Assembly (NCBI GenBank): GCA_949317995.1
Contig: OX439037.1
Location: 54,966,080-55,030,079 of the forward strand
DNA length: 64,000 bases
Reading direction: 5' to 3'
Source of the DNA: Acholoe squamosa
Lineage: Eukaryota; Annelida; Polychaeta; Phyllodocida; Polynoidae
Shown here: positions 34,831 to 45,815 of the stretch, in pieces
Position numbering within the stretch: position 1 is the first letter of the stretch
Layout of the letters: each line of letters opens with the position of its first letter
The notes under the pieces: generated by a model
The model's database searches: none
Seen by the model: only the letters and a program-made list of their open reading frames with translations
What the model was told of the DNA's origin: nothing
Made by a program: the position numbers and the translations under genes

Positions 34831-34942
34831 AAGGAATTTCTCAAGATGATATGACCAAACCACTTCAAATCGTAGTGTGATCCCTCACTTCAGCCCCGCA
34901 TTTAGTGGTCACGAATGATTGCAATGATATGATTGCCCTAGG
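34831..34942. mobile_element. Family T fragment, copy T2
   Basis: The left 110 bp of T in the same orientation as T1 (AATTTCTCAAGATGATATGAC and GCATTTAGTGGTCACGAA). The right end is not found, so it is truncated. Confidence 0.6.
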
Positions 34943-34994
34943 TTCACTTACATCCATGGAGGAAATCGACTATGCTTTACACACTGTAACATCG

Positions 34995-35071
34995 AGAGTC
35001 CACTTGGCCTCTATCGCAGCAATTTACATAGGAAATGTATGGCCCATTCGGCAAAAAGCCAAGTGGACTAT
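34995..35071 (-). mobile_element. Family D fold-back element, copy D7
   Basis: Decayed reverse copy preceded by ACATCG and followed by GGGTCT. It is the same variant as D12 (GCAGCAATTTACATAGG). Confidence 0.75.
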
Positions 35072-35097
35072 GGGTCTGAGACCCATAAGGTCGAATC

Positions 35098-35329
35098 CCA
35101 CATGGCGATTTAGGGCTCAAATATCTCTGCGATTTTGTCTCTTGCACTCTTGGGGCTTTCCTGAGCCCCTATATCGCAAGGATAACTGCTTAATTGGTCT
35201 TAATTCACTGTTGGATTCGGTATAAGTTGAACAATCCTTGCAATCTAGAAGGCCAGGAAGACCCCAAAATCGCAAAGGACAAAATCGCAGAGATATTTGA
35301 GCCCTAAATCGCCATGTGGGATTTGACCT
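35098..35329. mobile_element. Family B MITE, copy B5, in D8
   Basis: 232 bp, AGGTCGAATCCCACATGGCG to GGGATTTGACCT, flanked by ATA and AGA. The empty D site has ATA once, supporting a 3-bp duplication with one later change. Confidence 0.85.
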
Positions 35330-35376
35330 AGAGTCCACTTGGCCAATGTCACGCGAATGATTCATACATTTCCTAT

Positions 35377-35618
35377 AGGTCGACTCCCACATGGCGATTT
35401 TGGGCTCAAACATCTCTGTGATTTTGTCGTTTGCATTATATGGGCCTTTCTGACCCTATAGATTGCAAGGATTGCTCAACTTATACTGAATCCCACAGTG
35501 AGTTAAGGCCTAAAAGGCAGCTATCCTTGCGATTTAGGGGCTCAGGAATGCCCCCAGAATGCAAAGGACAAAATCGCAGAGATATTTGAGCCTTAAATGG
35601 CCATGTGGGATTCGACCT
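35377..35618. mobile_element. Family B MITE, copy B6, in D8
   Basis: 242 bp, AGGTCGACTCCCACATGGCG to GGGATTCGACCT, flanked by TAT at 35374-35376 and 35619-35621. Other D copies have TAT once at this point. Confidence 0.88.
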
Positions 35619-35931
35619 TATGTAAATTTCTGCGACAGAGGTCTAGTGGACTATTGATTTTACTGACAAAAGCCAACAGTTATTCCTTGGGCAGTGGTGT
35701 TAGCAATAGTACCCTTGAAATCATAGCCTTTTCAACTACCTATTATTGGAGTAGTAAACTGCAAGCTGCCAGCACATAGGGTTGTGGTAGTTTTGGCAAC
35801 AACAGGGGGTTGTGGTAGCATGGAGCACCATTAACCTCTATTATATGGAATACAAATGCTAACAGTATATTCAATGAGTGAAGCGTGCTAGAGCATCGGG
35901 AGCTCTTCTTTACCATAGCTTCCTAAAACCC

Positions 35932-36011
35932 ATAGTCAACTTGGCCTCTATCGTGCGATTGAGCCATACATTTCCTATGTAAATTTCTGCAAAAGAGGCC
36001 TAGTCGACTAT
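35932..36011 (+). mobile_element. Family D fold-back element, copy D9
   Basis: 80 bp, preceded by ACCC and followed by CGATGT as in the family pattern. Confidence 0.85.
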
Positions 36012-36051
36012 CGATGTCAGATTGCAACCTACAATTTGATAGCTTACACCC

Positions 36052-36131
36052 ATAGTCCACTAGGCCTCTGTCGCAGAGATCTATATAGGAAATGTATGGC
36101 TCAATCATGCGACAGAGGCCAAGTGGACTAT
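36052..36131 (-). mobile_element. Family D fold-back element, copy D10
   Basis: 80-bp reverse copy, 40 bp after D9. Confidence 0.85.
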
Positions 36132-36230
36132 TGCCATAAAGCTAATTCACCATCACAGCATGTATCACAGTATACTGTGCCTGGATGACCTTCCGCTGTC
36201 ACTGTCTGGTGACAATGTTAGGGTATGCTG

Positions 36231-36280
36231 AAATAGCCCCCTGCATGTTTGACCAACGTTGATCAACCAGGAGGCTATTT
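36231..36280. repeat. Imperfect hairpin
   Basis: AAATAGCCCCCTG at 36231-36243 pairs with CAGGAGGCTATTT at 36268-36280 (12 of 13). The loop contains GACCAACGTTGATCAAC, itself partly self-complementary. Confidence 0.7.
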
Positions 36281-36430
36281 TAAAGTACCGATAGCTTTAT
36301 CATTATTTTGAAATACCCTACATATGTCGACATTGAATTAATGTTCTCTGTCCACTGGGGACGGATAACATGGCCACAGGCTGTGTACAGCCGTACTTCA
36401 GAGACTAATCGCCATCCCGATTGTTTACAT

Positions 36431-36642
36431 TCATTCTGTATTATAAGTGCTCTCTGATTTTACGACAATGAAGCGACGCTGATAAGGTCTCATAGAAACC
36501 CTTCCTTGGGAAATCTCTGTAGATGTTTGGGCTGTCTTCAGTGCTCTCCCATTACCAACCGACTTCTGGACAAGTTTCTTGGCGCCGCCAATGAACGCTA
36601 CCGGAAGTAATTTGTCTTCTGCAGTCGGGAGCATTTGTTGAG
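36431..36642 (-). CDS. Candidate terminal coding exon, unknown protein
   Basis: The minus strand has a textbook-looking acceptor, CTGCTAACTCTGCAG, containing a CTAAC branch-type sequence, with AG at 36643-36644. An open frame follows and runs to a stop at 36431. The product includes LPTAEDKLLPVAFIGG, AKKLVQKSVGNGRALK and SMRPYQRRFIVVK, so it is basic and hydrophilic in a protein-like way and somewhat richer in G+C than its surroundings. An internal ATG at 36632-36634 could also serve as a start. I recognise no family. No clear AATAAA signal was noted soon after the stop, so a donor within the frame is possible. Confidence 0.33.
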
Positions 36643-36645
36643 CTG

Positions 36646-39600
36646 CAGAGTTAGCAGAGTGGTGGTCCTATATATGTAGGACAAATGTCGGACGGTAATA
36701 GAGGCACAAGGCTTGGTTATATACTTGATTCATAACAAAAAAAACTAATGACCATATTAGATATAATGGTCGTCGGTTTTTATGAATCGTCCTCAAGGTC
36801 ATCAATAAATTCAAGATTGGTTTTGACATTTTCCCACAAGTAGGAGTCAGTATTCAATGTGCGTAAGTTACCTTTACAAGGTATCCATTTCTGTAATATG
36901 AGACCATTTCAACTGTTCATATTGCCTTTATAGTATATTTCATTGCCAAATGATAATATGGATGATCCGTGAACCTCATTCTATGTAATATTCCAGCCTA
37001 TACAACACATCATCCTAAATTAGCACACAGCACATGTATCCTCCTAAAACTAACACAACGCATCCTCCTAAAATTAACACGAGTCATCCATTCTTTACGT
37101 ATCTACAATTTAAAACATGGAGGATAATTCAGAGACAAGGTTGGAAAAGGGAGAAACTCTGATGTTCGAAGAGTACACGATCTGGTACACCAATGACCAA
37201 CAAAGGTCTGTTCTAAAACATAATTCCCTAAGGAATGTATACCGGTGAAATAGGAGAAGATTCTTCATCTACTTGAGGAGATCACCTTGTGATGAAAGAC
37301 GGTCATTTCTGGGAAGGCCTCTACATTAAACTCCCCTGTAATCATGGTTACACAACCATAAATCACATTACAAAATTTTAATCACCTCAAGATAATTCCA
37401 TGCCTACTCCTGAACAGCTAACCATGATGAGTATTCAGAGAGAAACGAAGACTGACAGACTTTTATGCCTGGGGGAACAAGAGGCTGGATGAGGAGACAA
37501 GGTGATAAAATAGCAGGAGAATTATGATTTGGGAGAGCGTTGATGGTGCTATGGAGATTACAATTTTAGCTGCATTGACTGGAAACTTTGATAAGGGGAC
37601 ATGGGCGTCGATGGAAGGGGGGGTTGGGGATTGTGTACGCATAAAAAAAAAAGTTTCTTATATTTGCAATATATCATTCAATGAGAATGGGTTGCCATAA
37701 GTGTATGACAGATAGGCAATTGATAAGTGTATATGGAATAGGAAGAGGTAGTAGATGCCATGTCAAGAAGAGATTCTTGGGTGCATACAGTCATGAATAA
37801 TTTGTTTATTTTCAGAACAAAATATTTCAATTCTAGTAATATTTTAGTGGACAAACACCTCGTTTGGATTAAAGAAGATTAATAAACTAGGAAGAATGAA
37901 ACTATCCGCTTCTACTATATATAGCTTAAAATCAACTTCTTAATTGAGTCTTCTTGACAATGAGGAACCTCTCCCGAAAATGAGAAAGTTTTGGGTTAGA
38001 CTGTGTAGTTTTTTACTAACGCTGCTGCTGCTACTGCATCACCTTGAGTAAGGTAAATCACTCACGGGGGATTAGACGGTGTGTTGAGCTGCTCACACTG
38101 TAACACTGCCCCATAGTGAGAGGAGCAGCGCAGAGCAGCTCAAGTCGTGTCTCCTGATTGCAAACTCCTGTCTCCTGTGAAGGCAGAACTGGGATACAAG
38201 GCTCTCAGCTACCCACCATGACTAACAGGAACACTTTGGGGGCACTGTGTGCTTTAAGCCATTACATCCATTTGGTGTTGTGATGCGCGAAAAGATGTCC
38301 TTGCGAGTTATTCGCGAGTGTTGCATTCAAGCCTCCATGCCATCCCAACCAGACACTTGGGTACTCAAAAAAGGACGATGCACAATGCAGTAATTGTCAG
38401 GACAGCATCAGTCCAGAATAGTTATAAAAAAACAGGATCTTTGGGGCATTATGTGGACCATAATGGGTTATCTAAACATACTTTTGTTGCAGGGCTGTCC
38501 CAGGGGTAGACCGGAACGAGAGCGCTTCTGATAGCGCCAGAACAGCCAGGGCCCACACCTAGAAGCCATTCCTGGGCAGACAACATCTAATGTTATAGCA
38601 AGGCAAAATTGGTGATGCCAGTTTAAGTTATTCACAAAAAGAAGGAAAATTGGCCGTTTTCCATCCAGACTCCTAAGCCGCGGAATCCTTGATATAAAAC
38701 GTTGCTGATTATGTCCCGATGGAGAAATCGGATTTTCTATGACAGCTGTTTCCAAGATTCTTTAACATTTTATTTGGACATCGTGTTAAGGATGTCAGAA
38801 GGATGATACTGTCACACAGTGTAAAAAAACCATGTGTCTTCTGCACGTTATCTCTTCGTGTTGGCAAGGCTACCCGTCTTGTGGTTAGTCTTGCCAAACA
38901 TCCAGGAGGTAAAAAAAGCAAATTGAATTACTGAAACTGAGGACAGGGTTGATACTACAAGCACTACTGGGGCTATCAAATGACCGTTTTGCGAGGTTTC
39001 CATGAAGCCGTTTAATAAAACCAGTAGAATTAGATAATTGTATTATCATTTCTAAGCCCCCCTCCTCCTGTCCAACATTTCAGAGATAGTCTATGTGGTT
39101 CAGGCCTGCAAACCCACACACCCGATTCCAGAGCCGACTCGTTGCTTTTATCATTTGTGACATGTACTGGGAAAGGGGGTCTTGTTGCAAAAGATTTCAA
39201 AAGATTCAACATTATCACTGTCAGACATTTTATTCTTGAATTATGAGTAAGGATGTTTATTTTGCCATCATTCACAACTCTTCATGCTGCCCAAGATATC
39301 CAATTTACCAGCTGGTAAAGTGATACGCAATTATAACGGTATATTAGATATGGTCATGTTTAGCCATGGAGTCTTCCTTTACAGAAAAGTCTCGAATTTG
39401 CCTTTTTTTAAACTGATTCAGTATTCCCTCTATTCATATGTAGGCCGGTAATGCTAAAAACCCATCACACGGCGGATATCCCCATGGCGGGGTTTGTAAA
39501 AGAAGCCAGTGAGGCGCTCACAGGTGCTCACCGAGTCTCTCAGCGCATAGGGCCTGGGGCCCCAAACACCTTGCCATTCACATTGTTGGTTGGACCGACT

Positions 39601-39856
39601 GTGTGGTCGTTCAGAGAGGGAACTTGGTACAGCAATAGAGACTTGTTCTCTTGTGATAATTCAACCGAGCTATACCAATGGCAATTTGTTCTCACGGCGG
39701 TTGTCATTGTGGGAAAAGGAAAGAGATAGTCATAAGGATAACTATAAACCTTCACACTCCCAGACTGTCGGAGATGCTTTGCTAGTTTTTACCCCATATT
39801 TCTGAAGCCGAAGGTTTTATAACATAATGGGTCTTTAGTGATATCAATAGTGACAC
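36646..39856. other. Unique non-coding stretch
   Basis: A small tandem array of about 24-bp units (ATCCTCCTAAAATTAACAC) lies at about 37008-37088. GAGCTGCTC near 38087 and GAGCAGCTC near 38134 lie about 50 bp apart. No gene supported. Confidence 0.35.
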
Positions 39857-39859
39857 TAA

Positions 39860-40025
39860 GGTCCATTTTCCACCAACCGATATGGGCCCTCTAACGGCCG
39901 ACGGTAGCGTCCACTGTGGGTATGTCGGCCATGCCTCTCCATTGAAACCTATGGCAGCCCTGTCGGCCGAGGTGGTACTTGCAGCTGTCGACAGAGGGAC
40001 CATGTGGGGTGGTGGAAAACGGCCC
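39860..40025. mobile_element. Family A MITE, copy A3
   Basis: 166 bp, GGTCCATTTTCCACCAACCG to GGTGGAAAACGGCCC, flanked by TAA at 39857-39859 and 40026-40028. It confirms the TWA target site. Confidence 0.82.
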
Positions 40026-40322
40026 TAAAGGTCCTTGCAACAGCAATGCGCCATATTAAGGTGTGGGCCGGCGTGGGTGAACATTTGAATGTGTGGGAAA
40101 CAACTGCAATTTCTACAATATCTAAAAAAAAAACACATCTGGTATTGAATTGTCTCTGCTGTGTGGAAAAGCGTCATTCATCACTCACATTACTTCGATT
40201 AAAACAGAGAGGTGCTTTATGCATATCCAAGTATTTGATGGCACACAGCTTTCAAGAATACTATGTGTGGGTATTTTAGAAAAGGACTAGAGCTATATGG
40301 ATTGGATAAAGCACTATTACCT

Positions 40323-40395
40323 TATAAGTACAGGATAAAGCCTGTGGTCTATATACTGGCTACAATGACCAACAAGGGCTTTATCCGTACTTATA
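40323..40395. repeat. Imperfect 20-bp hairpin
   Basis: TATAAGTACAGGATAAAGCC at 40323-40342 pairs with 40377-40395 with one unpaired base. A third related box, GGTATAAGTACCAGGATAGAGC, lies near 40459. Confidence 0.65.
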
Positions 40396-40399
40396 CCAC

Positions 40400-42458
40400 T
40401 AGTGTGTTGTATGCAATAAATAAGAGGTGTGAACTCCTTTGTTCTGCGTGTCCACTGTGGTATAAGTACCAGGATAGAGCACTCAGGCTTTTTAATACCA
40501 CAATACTAGTTAGCATAATGGTCCTGTGTGTGACAGCCTGAAAGTCAATTCATCATAAAATGTGTTCTCTCATATAACAGGATTACCTGTCAAAAGTTAC
40601 TGGCTGACTTTGGCAGTCTGCATCTTCGGGCGGAGCTCATATCATATCAGATATGCCTGTCTCACCCAGGTAGTCAATAGGGATTTTACTCTCCCCTGTT
40701 AGTATCTATTGAGAGCATTAACACTCCTGTGTTTACGGGGCCAGATCTTCTGTGGGGCTCCCTATCAGCTACAGGTTTTTGTACTTCATTGAATTTTAAA
40801 CTACCAGTCTTGTCAAGATTTAATTATCTTAATTCCAGAATTTAATTACCATGCCAATTAAAGCATACAAATCGCCACCAGCTAAAACCACACCCATGAC
40901 TGAATATGTTTGAGACAAATACAGCAAAGGAAAGCAAGTCTCTAAATATATAGCTGAAAACAATACATAGCACAGTATATGTCTATTACTTGATTATCAA
41001 CGTTGTTGTACGGTTTAGTTCTCGGCCGCAGTCCGTTCTTTTTAATCTGTAAAATGTGATGGCAGCTTCAAGCAATATCAAATCACCTGATGCCAAAGGT
41101 CAAAATAATTTCTGTTTCTCATTTTGCTGTTTCACGTTGTTCCATCAGAATGAATGAGGGATTGTGTTCTAAAAAGGTGGTATATTCTGTCTTGACAAAA
41201 GAGGATCCTGGTGGCCAAATGAAAATACCATAATTTCCCAAGTAGGTCATTTGATATCATTCCAAAATGGCCCAGCATCTCTTGTATACCCTGATGATGG
41301 AAAGGTCACTGGAGGCAGCGGAAACACTATAGATACCAGATATATAGGGGGGTAATGTATACTATAAAGGAAAGAGAGCAACCAGCTGAGTGAAGGAGTA
41401 AGCTGCAGCGAAAAGTCACCTTGGTTTCCTTTTATGAGGTGGGGACTGATGGCTCTCAGTTCAGCTAAGGACCTGTTTCTTGCCAGGTTCCATCTCAGAT
41501 CAGCTTGCGCTGCACCAGCCCCTACAGGCAATATTCCCTCTGTCGGGAGCCCACGGCACAACGAATGGCAAAAGAAATGACATGTCTGTCAAACCCGTTA
41601 CAACTCTAAATTGCTGGCTGCTGTTGGTTTAGAGTGGCCAAAGAAGACGGGTACATGCTAGGTTAGTCACGATGGGTAGGGATGGGGTGGTGTCCAGGCG
41701 GTGGCTCGGGAGTAGAGTGGATCGGGGATTTCTTGGTGTAGAGTGGAGTGGATACATCTTTGAGGTCCTATACTGTGATGTAGGAAGGGGTTTCCATCAC
41801 CCTATGAAAGGGTACATTAAGGAATTCTGAGTGTCTTGCCTATGTGGGAATTGATCATGTTTAGGTGTACACTCCATGCTTGTATTCAAGCACCATGGGT
41901 TGATACACCCCAGGTGGGTTAATTTGGGCATGATTTACAAATAATAGTGGCGAATTACTTGCACTTAAATGGATACATCAAGTCCTGAAGGGTTATATCG
42001 AGCGTCAGTAGTACGATGGCTTAATGTTGCATAATTCAATAATTCATGGAGCACAATTTCCCCAGTAGATACACTTTCTTGATTTAGATCCTTCACCTCC
42101 AGCGCTTACTATCCCTACTTCTAGGTTTTTATGGAGTCATCTGTCCAATGACAAGTTGACTTAGTCATCCTAAGGTCCCCATACTTGGCAGGGCGCATCG
42201 TTCATGACCTATTATTCAACACGCCGACCTACTTGTCCCATCAATTATTCCATGGTCCTGTGGGCAATACCCTTTAGATAAGACATAAACAAGATATGAC
42301 TACTGGTTTGTAGGCACTAAACCGGAAGTTGCCTGTTAATGAAGGAGATCTGCGGATGCCTGGCAACCTCTCTTACTATTGACACTGTTCTTTTTCTATA
42401 CTGTTCTTATATGCAACAGCAGCTATGACATAGCTTTGACAGTGGTCCATACTGAAAA
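40400..42458. other. Unique non-coding stretch
   Basis: No family recognised. A 104-codon minus-strand open frame (41247-41561) has no domain and is not called. Confidence 0.35.
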
Positions 42459-42535
42459 AGCTCAGCATTGCCTGGGATCGTTCCAGGAACCTTCTGATAT
42501 AAAGTTCTGCATCTTATCCATTAGGCGACTGAGCT
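42459..42535 (-). pseudogene. tRNA-like sequence, degenerate
   Basis: The minus strand has perfectly paired 7-bp ends (AGCTCAG with CTGAGCT), a D-region GCCTAATGGATAAG, and a T-arm CCTGG-AACGATC-CCAGG. The anticodon stem does not pair, and five extra bases separate the T-arm from the 3' acceptor strand. It is probably a tRNA pseudogene or SINE head, not a working tRNA. Confidence 0.45.
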
Positions 42536-42585
42536 GGACAATAGTGTTGGGTTAGATGAGTTATATGTCTGGGACCCTATGGTTA

Positions 42586-42589
<4 letters not shown>

Positions 42590-42639
<50 letters not shown>
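42590..42639. repeat. (AT)n microsatellite
   Basis: About 25 AT units, then an interrupted TTTATATATATTTG tail. Confidence 0.95.
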
Positions 42640-42649
<10 letters not shown>

Positions 42650-42729
42650 TTGTATGACAGTGAATGCAGAATGCATTCTGATGCATTCTAATGCATCCTA
42701 AAGGTGCAAACAGGTATAAACAGAATATG

Positions 42730-42837
42730 TGATGATTATGCTTGCACACATGCCTTTTAGGTACTTGATAGAGGCACTCGGCTCCGCCTTGTGCCTCTAT
42801 CAGTACCTAAAAGGCACTGGTGCAAGCATAATCATCA
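42730..42837. repeat. Long hairpin, 47-48 bp arms
   Basis: 42730-42777 and 42791-42837 are reverse complements except for a few bases near GCACACATG/GCACCAGTG and one indel. The 13-nt loop contains TCGGCTCCG. AT tracts lie on both sides (42590-42639, 42841-42914). Confidence 0.85.
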
Positions 42838-42839
42838 TC

Positions 42840-42840
<1 letters not shown>

Positions 42841-42914
<74 letters not shown>
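42841..42914. repeat. (AT)n microsatellite
   Basis: About 37 AT units with one TTT interruption. Poly-Ile-Tyr frames across it are artefacts. Confidence 0.95.
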
Positions 42915-42917
<3 letters not shown>

Positions 42918-45111
42918 CATTCATATTTGTTTTCCAATTTTTTTTTCTTTCCCTGAAGATGCTTGTGCGAATGAGACATGGATATGACATGGACCTGAGA
43001 GTAAGTCAAATTAGTCATGTCTGTACATTAGCATTAATAGATAATAGGGCTTGGATCTGCGGACGTTGGGGGGGGGGGGGTTGAGTTCAATCCCTCTAAA
43101 GATAGCGAGAAATATGGGATAGAAAATTCCCAATTTATCAAAATGTTCACCAGTTGCCACGGAGTTCAAATGTATCAGGGAATGGGACAAAACCTGGCAC
43201 CAGAAAACTACTCCAGAGGGAGACGATAGTGAAAAATCCACATTCATCATGGAAATTTAACCACTATGTACACCCCTGATAGTAAATACCACCGCCAATG
43301 GTTCCTAAAGATGGCAGGTCGCATTCTGTCACTCACTATAAAATTAGGGGTGTCATAGCCCACCTGTTGACACTTCATCCAATAAGGTAGAAATTCTCCC
43401 TTCTCCCCAAAATATTGGCCTTCCTTTCATATAACTATGTACTTTGTCTTGATACTAATCAAGGCAACTCTCCCCACTCCCCATTTTTTTCTTTTATTTA
43501 GCATTGTTGATTAAAAAAGATAGGATGGAGGGTTGGCCACAAAGGCAGCTGTGGTATGCAAATCGTACAGATGGATTCGATTGCTGCTGACACAAGGATC
43601 CTTTTAATGTTTATTTACTGGGATCCTTTCCGACAAGTCGAAATGAAAGTTGGCCGGGTTAAAAAGTAAGAAAACATTGGAGGAATAAATATGGAATAAT
43701 GGCGCGCTGCCTTGGCATGCCGCTGCTGTGTTTCCTGGTGGTGGTGATGATGTGTTTGAATGATGTGAGACTTTAGAGGATCAAATTTGCCACATTGCAT
43801 CAGTGCGTTCATGTCCACACAATGTGACCCTATATATTCGCCCTGAAGGTTGTGAGAATATGAAGGGCTTGAATGAGATTATTTTGATAACAAAGATAAA
43901 TCTCAGCAAATTCTGTCTAGGTACAATAGATGCTCTAATTATGACTATTTGCATGGTAGATGTAATGGGTGTATTGAAAATATCGATGCAACCTTGGAAG
44001 TTAAAACCTATATGATAGGGTCTAGGTGGTATAGGTATACAGGAGGAAATTGATGTGTAATCCACATTGAACTCACTGTCCACATGGGTGTATATCGGTG
44101 GTGACTACACGTGTAAGGTTTGTATCATAGCCTCATCAGACTGCTGTGCTCGAATCAGATAACCAAAACATTTACATGTAATTCACATATAAAACTCATA
44201 TCCTAATCAACTGCACACAGCTTATGAAGAATGTTGCATAGCATATGATTATAAATGACACCATAGATGAAAGCGAAAAATTATTCTTAGCTTATTAGCA
44301 TATATGACTCCTATAGTGCACAAATATTCCCGAAAAAAGAGCGTTTTCTGTTTGTATTCAGTTATCTTTATCTCTTTATATCAAAACTGTCCTTGTAAAA
44401 TCTGCGTAAGAAGACACTATTTTAACATTAGAATATCTACATGAATACCAAACACTTACCCCTTTCTTATACACAACCGGTTCACCATAGAAGGGGGGCG
44501 GTAGGCCTGGCATGTGATTAATTATCAGCCCCCAGTAATGTGAGGCCGTGTCAATGTCTCGGCCCCTTAGTCACCAGAGGGCAAGCAGGCGTTGCTGATG
44601 AAAACCCGCATGCTACGCGTCATGCTGGACAGCAGGTCATGAGGGGCCCCTGGTCAGGGCCCAAGATGAATGTGGACACCTGGTCAGGGGGTGCCCTGCA
44701 TGAGTTACAGCCAAAGAGGGCAATAGGGCAGGGGAGCATTTTTAAGGCGGTCTTACCCTTTACGTGCCTCGAAGGCTATTTATGCATTATGTCAATTCGT
44801 CACGATCATGCAAGGCCAGTATTCATGCCAAGCAGAGTTAAAATCAACCCTCCACCTTACCCCAGGGTAGATATGCTCCCAAATGGTCGACATGATGCTC
44901 CAATCTTGAGCTGGTGAGTAGGCTCGCCAGCCCTGGAGAAGAAAACGATGGAAAGGGGGCTGGGGTGTTGATGGGGGCTGTGAAGGTTGGGTAACAGTAT
45001 TCTAACTGCTCTTAGGAATACCTCCCCTCCCCCACATCCGTGCTATGCTATTCATTGGCTGACGACCAGCGTTGATTTACTGCCCTCCCCCCACCAGACC
45101 AGAGACCTGTT
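42915..45111. other. Unique non-coding stretch
   Basis: Contains a G-run at about 43069-43080. A 125-codon + strand open frame (44540-44917) is preceded internally by a pyrimidine-rich CCCCTTAG and ends in CTG|GTGAGT, but it has no domain and its length is within chance. A CTCF-like CACCAGAGGGC match lies at 44572-44582. Confidence 0.35.
44572..44586 (+). promoter_or_regulatory. CTCF-like motif, weak
   Basis: CACCAGAGGGCAAGC resembles the core CTCF consensus CCASYAGRKGGC. A single match in non-coding DNA, so suggestive only. Confidence 0.25.
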
Positions 45112-45815
45112 TCATAAGCATTCTTTATTTAAGATCGATCTTTCCACTCTATGAGTGACCACCTAAGATCAGTCATGCTTGTACACCAATCTTACTCGTA
45201 CATGGTCCTTGTGAAACAGGTCTCAGAGACCTGTTTTACAAGGACCATGTATGAGAAAGATTGGTGTATGAGCAAGATCACTCCTATGGTCATCCTAAGA
45301 TTGATCTTAGGCTTCTTAGGCTTAGGGGAAGTGTTTCAAAAGTAAATGGGGAGTGAAACCTCCTAGTAAAGGGTCAATGTAAGAGTGACTTATGACCAAC
45401 ATAAAGTAGCTGATTTATGGGGAAGGTTGAGGGTACACATAAATGTGAAAAATCCTATCAACAAGCGGAATCCCACAACATTTTCTAATGCATGAAGTCA
45501 GGTATATATCAAATGGAAATTCCCCCTTTTAATACCATTTTCTATCATGGAATTATGAAGTAAAGCCATATTCTGCACCTAGGTGATCGATCTTACTAGC
45601 TGGATAATTGGCCTATGAGTGACCTTACAACTGATCTTGATAACTGCCCCTATGTCTAATTGACAGCTGTTTCTAAAGGACCAGTCTTAAGTTCCAATAT
45701 GAGTAACTGCTTGTTCTGAAACACTAGTAGTAATTCCCAAATGACTGATCTTAAGTGGTCACTCATAGAGTAGAAAGATAGATCTTAAATAAAGAATGCT
45801 TATGAAACAGGTCTC
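45112..45815. mobile_element. Family G compound element, copy G2
   Basis: Ends GAGACCTGTTTCATAAGCAT and ATGCTTATGAAACAGGTCTC, with inverted similarity running on for about 70 bp. It is compound: a 113-bp piece (45112-45224) with its own GAGACC/GGTCTC ends abuts a 590-bp piece (45226-45815), creating an internal fold-back of about 100 bp centred at 45225. The interior is non-coding and matches G1. Confidence 0.8.

Larger units (their letters stand above)
35095..35654 (+). mobile_element. Family D fold-back element, copy D8, holding two B insertions
   Basis: The D pieces at 35095-35097, 35330-35376 and 35619-35654 make one D element once B5 and B6 and their target duplications are removed. Two independent insertions of the same family have hit one 80-bp element. 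Confidence 0.85.

Noticed and set aside
42459-42535. A working tRNA gene
   Set aside because: The anticodon stem does not pair, and extra bases separate the T-arm from the acceptor. Called as a degenerate tRNA-like sequence instead.
44540-44917. 125-codon + strand frame ending at a GTGAGT
   Set aside because: Several frames of this length are expected by chance in 64 kb. No domain or homology was recognised, and acceptor and donor alone are not enough.
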